A stretch of 64,000 bases of DNA, from assembly GCA_965217825.1 (NCBI GenBank), contig OZ244571.1, positions 1,798,001-1,862,000 on the forward strand. Direction: 5' to 3'. Below the pieces are notes generated by a model. The model did no database searches. It had not been told where the DNA came from and saw nothing but the letters and a program-made list of their open reading frames with translations. The position numbers and the translations under genes were made by a program. The stretch comes from VXNE01 sp965217825. Lineage in GTDB: Bacteria; Pseudomonadota; Gammaproteobacteria; Pseudomonadales; Azotimanducaceae. Positions within the stretch are counted from its first letter, which is position 1, and every line of letters starts with the position of its first letter. Of the stretch, positions 59,739 through 64,000 are shown one piece after another.

Positions 59739-60581
59739 ATGAGGGCCTTTGTCGTTGTCTTGTGCGCCGCGTCGTGCGGCTGCGCGTCCATCATTTCGTC
59801 GATGACCGAGGGCCTGGCGGAGGACATGTCGTCCGCGCTGCTCAACACCGAAGATTTGCAGGTTGCCCGCGAGGGATCCGCCGCCTTTCTGATCATGCTG
59901 GAAGGGTTTCTGCGCAGCAGCCCCGACAGCACTGCCTTGATGCAGGCGGGGGTGACGCTGAACGGCGCCTACGCCACCGCCTTTGTCGACGACCCAGAGC
60001 GGCGCCGCCTGTTCGCCGAGAGAGCCTTCGAACTGGCGCAAAGGGCATCGTGCGCGAAGCTCTCCTGGGCCTGCTCGGCGCGCACCGACGATATAGAGGT
60101 CCTTCGAGCCAACTTGAACACCCTCGACCAGGACGACGTGCCGCTGGCGTATGCGTTGGCCTCGTCGTGGGCGGGTTGGATCTCGGCGAATAGCGGAGAT
60201 TGGGGAGCGGTCGCCGAACTCGGGCGCGCCAAGGCCATCATGACCCGTATCGCCGAGGTGGACGAGACCCATGACAATGCCGGTCCCAGGCTTTACCTCG
60301 GGGTAATGGAATCTCTCCTACCCCCTGCCCTCGGTGGCCGGCCGGAAGTTGGTCGGGCCCACTTCGAGCGCGCCATTGAACTTGCCCGGGGCCAATACCT
60401 CATGCCTCGGGTGCTCTTCGCGGAACACTATGCGCGCCTGATGTTCGACCGCGAGTTGCATGACCGGGAGCTCAGCGCCGTGCTGCAGGCGAACCCGAGG
60501 GTCGAGGGGTTGACGCTGTCCAACCGAATCGCGCAGAAGCTTGCCCGAGAGTTGCTGGAGTCCGCGGATGAATATTTCTAA
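59739..60581 (+). CDS. TRAP-transporter-associated TatT lipoprotein
   Basis: 280 residues from MRAFVVVLCAASCGCASIIS, where AASC is a plausible lipobox, so the mature protein is likely anchored in the periplasmic membrane. The body is a helical, TPR-like fold (ARTDDIEVLRANLNTLDQDD, VPLAYALASSWAGWISANSG, ALGGRPEVGRAHFERAIELA) matching TatT, the TPR partner that binds TRAP substrate-binding proteins. The directly following dctP-dctQ-dctM genes support that. Several other in-frame ATGs lie upstream; this one gives the proper signal. Confidence 0.82.
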   Translation: MRAFVVVLCAASCGCASIISSMTEGLAEDMSSALLNTEDLQVAREGSAAFLIMLEGFLRSSPDSTALMQAGVTLNGAYATAFVDDPERRRLFAERAFELAQRASCAKLSWACSARTDDIEVLRANLNTLDQDDVPLAYALASSWAGWISANSGDWGAVAELGRAKAIMTRIAEVDETHDNAGPRLYLGVMESLLPPALGGRPEVGRAHFERAIELARGQYLMPRVLFAEHYARLMFDRELHDRELSAVLQANPRVEGLTLSNRIAQKLARELLESADEYF

Positions 60582-60660
60582 CTTCCATGGAACAAACGTT
60601 TCCGGGGAGCGCCAGCGACCGGGAATGGTTGTTCCATGGTCGACGAGCGGGGCCGGGCCG

Positions 60661-60743
60661 GAGCCTTCAGCCGGGGAGCGCGAGGGGGCACCCCTCGCAA
60701 GAAGAGAGCCTTCAGCCGGGGAGCGCGAGGGGGTACCCCTCGC
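60661..60743 (+). repeat. Duplicated 38-bp hairpin repeat
   Basis: Two copies of GAGCCTTCAGCCGGGGAGCG... (60661-60698 and 60706-60743) differ at one base. Each ends in GCGAGGGG-G(C/T)A-CCCCTCGC, a perfect eight-base stem with a three-base loop. They lie between tatT and the dctP start, in frame with an upstream extension of dctP. Repeats of this kind resemble REP-type palindromes. Confidence 0.75.
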
Positions 60744-60774
60744 GAGAGAAAGACCGAAGCCGAAGGCGGCGGCT

Positions 60775-61839
60775 GTGGGGCATCGGAAGCCGGGCGCGTG
60801 GTTCGGCGCACGCATCGCCGTCGCGACGGCGATGCTGGCGGCCTGTTCGGTGCCGGCGGGCGCTCAGACGATCAAGATGGCGACGGAGTCGCCGGACGGT
60901 ACGGTGTGGATGACACTGCTTCGCGAAGCCGGTTCAAAGATCGAACAGGAAACGGCCGGGCGCGTCAAACTGAAGATCTATCCGGGCGGGGTCATGGGAG
61001 ACGATGCGACGGTCATGCGCAAGATGCGTATCGGCCAACTGCAGGCGGCTATCGTCACGACGGGCTCGTTCGGCCAGATATTCTCGGATGCGCAGCTCTA
61101 CAACCTGCCCATGCAGTTCGCCAACTTCGAGGAGGTGGACTATGTGCGCGAGCGGCTGGACGCGACGGTGCGGCAGGGACTGGAGGATCACGGTTTCATC
61201 TGCCCGGGCCTCGCCGAGGTGGGCATGGCCTATGCGATAAGCACGCGGCCGGTGCATTCGGTCAGCGATGCTTCACGCATCAAGCTATGGACGCCCGTCG
61301 GCAATGTCGCCGCGGTGAAAGCCATGATCGCGTTCGGCATCACCCCGGTGCCGCTGTCCATCACCGATGTCATGGCTGGGTTGCAGACAGGTCTGATCGA
61401 TGCCGTCGCCACGCCGCTCGTGGCCGCCCTCGCGCTGCAGTGGCACAACCAGCTCGACTACATCCTCGACCTTCCGTTCATGTACATCTATGCGCTGATG
61501 GTGCTGCCGGAACGGTCGTTCAAGCGGATCGGCGAAGCCGATCAGGCCATCGTGCGCCGCCTCCTCGGGGAAGCCGTGCGCGCGGTCGATGTGCGCAATC
61601 GCGTGGATCACCACGCCGTGCGGGAGGTGTTGCAGAAACAGGGATTGTCGTTCATTCAGCCATCGGCGGCGGAGGTTCGGCAGTGGCGGACCCGCGCCAA
61701 TGCGGCGTCTCTGGATTGGCTTGAGGACGGCATCGTGAGCCGGAATTACTACAATCTTCTAACCTCCCACCTGGCCGATTTCAGGAAGCCATCCGGGAAC
61801 CCATCCGGGAACCCGTCCGGGAACCCGCGTGCTGAATGA
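60775..61839 (+). CDS. dctP: TRAP transporter substrate-binding protein
   Basis: 354 residues from a GTG at 60775 (GAAGG upstream), which gives a clean signal peptide (ARIAVATAMLAACSVPAGAQ). DctP features: KMATESPDGTVWMTLLREAG, LKIYPGGVMGDDATVMRKMR, DAVATPLVAALALQWHNQLD YILDLPF. TRAP SBPs bind organic acids, often with the TatT protein encoded just upstream. The frame is open further upstream through the hairpin repeats. An unusual C-terminal tail repeats PSGN three times, a DNA-level 12-bp repeat. Confidence 0.9.
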   Translation: MGHRKPGAWFGARIAVATAMLAACSVPAGAQTIKMATESPDGTVWMTLLREAGSKIEQETAGRVKLKIYPGGVMGDDATVMRKMRIGQLQAAIVTTGSFGQIFSDAQLYNLPMQFANFEEVDYVRERLDATVRQGLEDHGFICPGLAEVGMAYAISTRPVHSVSDASRIKLWTPVGNVAAVKAMIAFGITPVPLSITDVMAGLQTGLIDAVATPLVAALALQWHNQLDYILDLPFMYIYALMVLPERSFKRIGEADQAIVRRLLGEAVRAVDVRNRVDHHAVREVLQKQGLSFIQPSAAEVRQWRTRANAASLDWLEDGIVSRNYYNLLTSHLADFRKPSGNPSGNPSGNPRAE

Positions 61840-62320
61840 CGTCGCACGCGCGCTGCGACGGATAGAGTCCGGGCTGCTCGTAGCGCTGCTGCTGGCGATG
61901 ATCGGCGTCGCCGTGTACCAGGTGGCGGCGCGAAACCTGTTTGGCACCGGTTTGACCTGGGGCGACGGAATGGTCCGCGTCGCGCTGCTGTGGGTGACGA
62001 TGATCGGCGCGATGGCGGCGGGACCGGACGGGCATATTCGCGTGGATGTGGTCGGCCGGTTCGTGAGCGAGCGGATCGCGCGTCGGCTGGCGCGCGTCAC
62101 GAATCTGTTCACCGCGGCGCTGTGTTTTGCGCTGGCGTGGTACTCGGTAACGCTGATCCTCTACGACTACGCCGACGCGGCTCGGGGATTCGGCGCGGTA
62201 CCGGCCTGGATCTGCGAATTGGTCATACCCATCGCCGCCAGCGTCATGGGCGCACGCTACCTCATCGCAACAGCCCGTCCGCGGGCGCCGCAAACAGGCG
62301 CGTCGGAGACCCCGCAATGA
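61829..62320 (+). CDS. dctQ: TRAP transporter small permease (DctQ)
   Basis: 163 residues from a GTG at 61829, overlapping dctP by eleven bases. Four membrane helices are seen, starting with ESGLLVALLLAMIGVAVYQV, with the family motif ARNLFGTGLTWGDGMVRVAL and AGPDGHIRVDVV between helices two and three. It is the small membrane subunit that supports the large permease. Confidence 0.9.
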   Translation: MLNDVARALRRIESGLLVALLLAMIGVAVYQVAARNLFGTGLTWGDGMVRVALLWVTMIGAMAAGPDGHIRVDVVGRFVSERIARRLARVTNLFTAALCFALAWYSVTLILYDYADAARGFGAVPAWICELVIPIAASVMGARYLIATARPRAPQTGASETPQ

Positions 62321-63588
62321 TCGTGGCGCTCGCCATCGGCATCGTGATCATGGCGCTTCTCGGCGCGCCGCTGTTCGCCGTCGTGATGGCGGCGGCGATG
62401 CTTGGTTTCTACTCCGCGGGCGTCGATCTGACGGTGATCTCCATCGAGCTGTACCGCATCGCCGACACGCCGTTGTTGGTGTCGCTGCCGTTCTTTACCT
62501 TCGCGGGCTATGTCATGGTGGCGGCGAAGACCTCCGAACGGCTGATGGATCTTACGAAGGCGCTGTTTGGATGGATGCCTTCGGGCCTTCCGATCGTCGG
62601 TTTCGTCGCCTGTGCGGTTTTCACCGCGCTCACCGGCGCGTCCGGCGTGACGATCGTCGCGGTCGGCGCGCTGCTCTTGCCGATGCTCACGGCGAACGGT
62701 TATTCGGAGCGCTACAGCCTGGGGTTGGTAACGACCTCGGGCAGTCTGGGCTTGCTGATAGTGCCGTCGGTGCCGCTCATCCTTTACGGCATCGTCGCCC
62801 AGCAGATGGAGGTTGGCGAGCGGTTCACAATCCAGCAGTTGTTTCTCGCGGGGCTGTTGCCGGCGCTGTTGATGATCGTCCTGCTGTCCGGGTGGACCGC
62901 GCTGCGTCACGGCGGCACGCCTCGGACGCCATTTGAAGGCCGCGTCCTCTGGGCCGCGATCAAGGCGGCGCGGTGGGAACTGCCGCTGCCGTTTTTCGTC
63001 CTCGGCGGCATCTATTCCGGCCTGTTCGCCATTTCCGAAGCTGCGGCGATGACGGCGCTCTACGTGCTCGTGGCCGAGGTGCTCCTGTACAAGGAAGTCG
63101 CCTTCCGTCAGTTGAGCGGGATCGTTCGCGAATCGATGGTGATGGTCGGTAGCATCATCCTCATCCTGGGAGTCGCGCTCGCATTCACGAACTTCCTGGT
63201 GGATGCCGAGGTGCCGCAGCGGTTGTTCGAGTTCATCCAGGCAAGCATCAGCAGTCCGCTGACGTTCCTGATCCTGCTCAACATCCTGTTGTTGATCCTG
63301 GGCGCGGTGCTCGACGTCTATTCGGCTGTGATCATCATGGTGCCGCTGTTGCTGCCGGTGGCCGTCGGCTTCGGCATCCATCCGGTGCACCTCGGCATCA
63401 TCTTCCTGGCCAACCTGCAGATCGGCTACTTCACGCCGCCGATCGGCATGAACCTGTTCATCGCGAGCTACAGGTTCCGCCGACCGGTGATCGAACTGTA
63501 TGCCGCGTGCCTGCCGTTCATGGGCGTGCTGCTGATCGCCCTGCTCATCATCACCTACGTGCCGGCCCTGTCGCTCTGGTTCCTGTAG
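62317..63588 (+). CDS. dctM: TRAP transporter large permease (DctM)
   Basis: 423 residues from an ATG that overlaps the dctQ stop (ATGA). About eleven to twelve membrane helices; family features include LPFFTFAGYVMVAAKTSERL, GASGVTIVAVGALLLPML, PPSVPLILYG-type VPSVPLILYGIVAQ, GGIYSGLFAISEAAAMTALY and NLQIGYFTPPIGMNLFIASY. It is the translocating subunit for sodium-driven uptake of an organic acid or related compound. Confidence 0.95.
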   Translation: MIVALAIGIVIMALLGAPLFAVVMAAAMLGFYSAGVDLTVISIELYRIADTPLLVSLPFFTFAGYVMVAAKTSERLMDLTKALFGWMPSGLPIVGFVACAVFTALTGASGVTIVAVGALLLPMLTANGYSERYSLGLVTTSGSLGLLIVPSVPLILYGIVAQQMEVGERFTIQQLFLAGLLPALLMIVLLSGWTALRHGGTPRTPFEGRVLWAAIKAARWELPLPFFVLGGIYSGLFAISEAAAMTALYVLVAEVLLYKEVAFRQLSGIVRESMVMVGSIILILGVALAFTNFLVDAEVPQRLFEFIQASISSPLTFLILLNILLLILGAVLDVYSAVIIMVPLLLPVAVGFGIHPVHLGIIFLANLQIGYFTPPIGMNLFIASYRFRRPVIELYAACLPFMGVLLIALLIITYVPALSLWFL

Positions 63589-63711
63589 CGCGGCCGTCAT
63601 TGCCGGCTTGCTTGAGGCCGGGGCGATTTCGCGCCCGAATATCAGCTTTTGTCCATATCGCCCGCCGCGGCTCCATCCGAAAATATCGGCAACGTCGCCG
63701 GAATCGAGTGT

Positions 63712-64000
63712 ATGGAAGCGCGGTTTTTCCTTGCGCGGCATCGGCCGCGGCTGATCGAGATTGCCAAGGGAGCTTCTCCCGCGTTGCAGGGCGATGCCGA
63801 CCTCACCAAGTTCCTTGAAGAAATCTACGTGGACTTCGACTCGGTTCCCGACAAGCCGGGCAAGCGCGAACCGCTGCCGGGAGAGGATGTCTTCTGGTGG
63901 TGCGTCACGATTCTCGAGGAACTGGAAGAAGTCGTCCGTCCCGGTCCGAAGACGGACCCGTACCTGGAGATGATGATCGAACAACTGCGGTCCATGGGGT
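63712..64000 (+). CDS. Hypothetical protein (partial, runs off the window)
   Basis: 96 codons are visible from an ATG at 63712: MEARFFLARHRPRLIEIAKG, then DLTKFLEEIYVDFDSVPDK, FWWCVTILEELEEVVRPGPK and TDPYLEMMIEQLRSMG. Acidic, mainly helical, soluble. The codon pattern is coding-like. Family not recognised; the C-terminal part lies beyond the window. Confidence 0.6.
   Translation, partial: MEARFFLARHRPRLIEIAKGASPALQGDADLTKFLEEIYVDFDSVPDKPGKREPLPGEDVFWWCVTILEELEEVVRPGPKTDPYLEMMIEQLRSMG

Noticed and set aside
63595..63640. Terminator after dctM
   Set aside because: A GC-rich inverted repeat is present (GCCGGC...GAGGCCGG) but is short and lacks a T-tract.
62257..63984. 575-codon minus-strand ORF
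   Set aside because: Antisense to dctM; Arg/His/Gln-rich with no motif, while dctM is unmistakable.

Overview
The window looks like a GC-rich (low-to-mid 60s percent by eye) chromosomal segment of an uncultured proteobacterium, most likely a gammaproteobacterium. The evidence is a homodimeric-type pyruvate dehydrogenase E1 (AceE) followed by AceF, AmpD, NadC, PilB and type IV pilins, a TonB-dependent receptor, a TatT-linked TRAP transporter and a Coq4-like protein. The unusual trait for such an organism is a complete coenzyme F420 biosynthesis operon (38.1-43.7 kb) with an F420-dependent oxidoreductase nearby. The genus cannot be named from sequence alone.

Left part (1-13.5 kb): an accessory, defence-rich region. 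It holds the helicase part of a type III-like restriction enzyme (cut by the window edge), a multiply frameshifted gene, a pentapeptide-repeat/FRG-domain protein, an internally deleted IS110 transposase beside nested inverted repeats, a two-gene cassette (helical-repeat protein plus a nuclease-like protein), a cupin remnant, and a leftward operon ending in a TIR-domain protein and a three-helix membrane protein, with a 32-bp perfect palindrome in front of it. An IS3-family element closes the region. It lies against pilB, which is truncated at its 3' end.

Pilus remnants and a tRNA island (13.5-21.2 kb): truncated pilB, two prepilin genes, a membrane-anchored heptad-repeat protein, then tRNA-Thr(CGT). 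A 4.6-kb island sits in the tRNA 3' end and is bounded by a 17-bp direct repeat (16570-16586 and 21176-21192). It carries a tyrosine recombinase with an internal stop, several unrecognised small genes, a tRNA/tmRNA-like sequence and an AlpA-like fragment.

Core metabolism (21.2-32 kb): nadC; ampD with a ROK sugar kinase; aceE (with an apparent one-base frameshift near its 3' end) and aceF; a GlcD/D-lactate-dehydrogenase-like FAD oxidase; a Tat-exported-looking protein; an orphan ParD-like antitoxin; a PEP mutase/isocitrate lyase family enzyme.

Duplication and toxin-antitoxin patch (32-36.2 kb): an ECF sigma factor fused to a novel C-terminal domain, a decayed second copy of it 2.4 kb downstream, a fragment duplicated from the 29-30 kb gene, an intact RHH/MazF pair, and truncated VapB-like and HigA-like antitoxins. 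A staphylococcal-type nuclease with an excalibur domain and a DUF222-HNH protein follow.

F420 and lipid region (38-55 kb, all leftward): an ATP-grasp protein, NADPH:F420 reductase, CofE, CofD, CofC and CofGH, followed by an AAA ATPase/Toprim-like pair, a thioesterase, a metallophosphoesterase, an LLM-class oxidoreductase, an oligopeptide-binding protein, a cyclopropane-fatty-acid-synthase-like methyltransferase and a Coq4-like protein. Right end (55-64 kb): TonB receptor, murA, an LLM-oxidoreductase remnant, and a TatT-DctP-DctQ-DctM TRAP operon preceded by a duplicated 38-bp hairpin repeat. No rRNA genes and no CRISPR array were seen.
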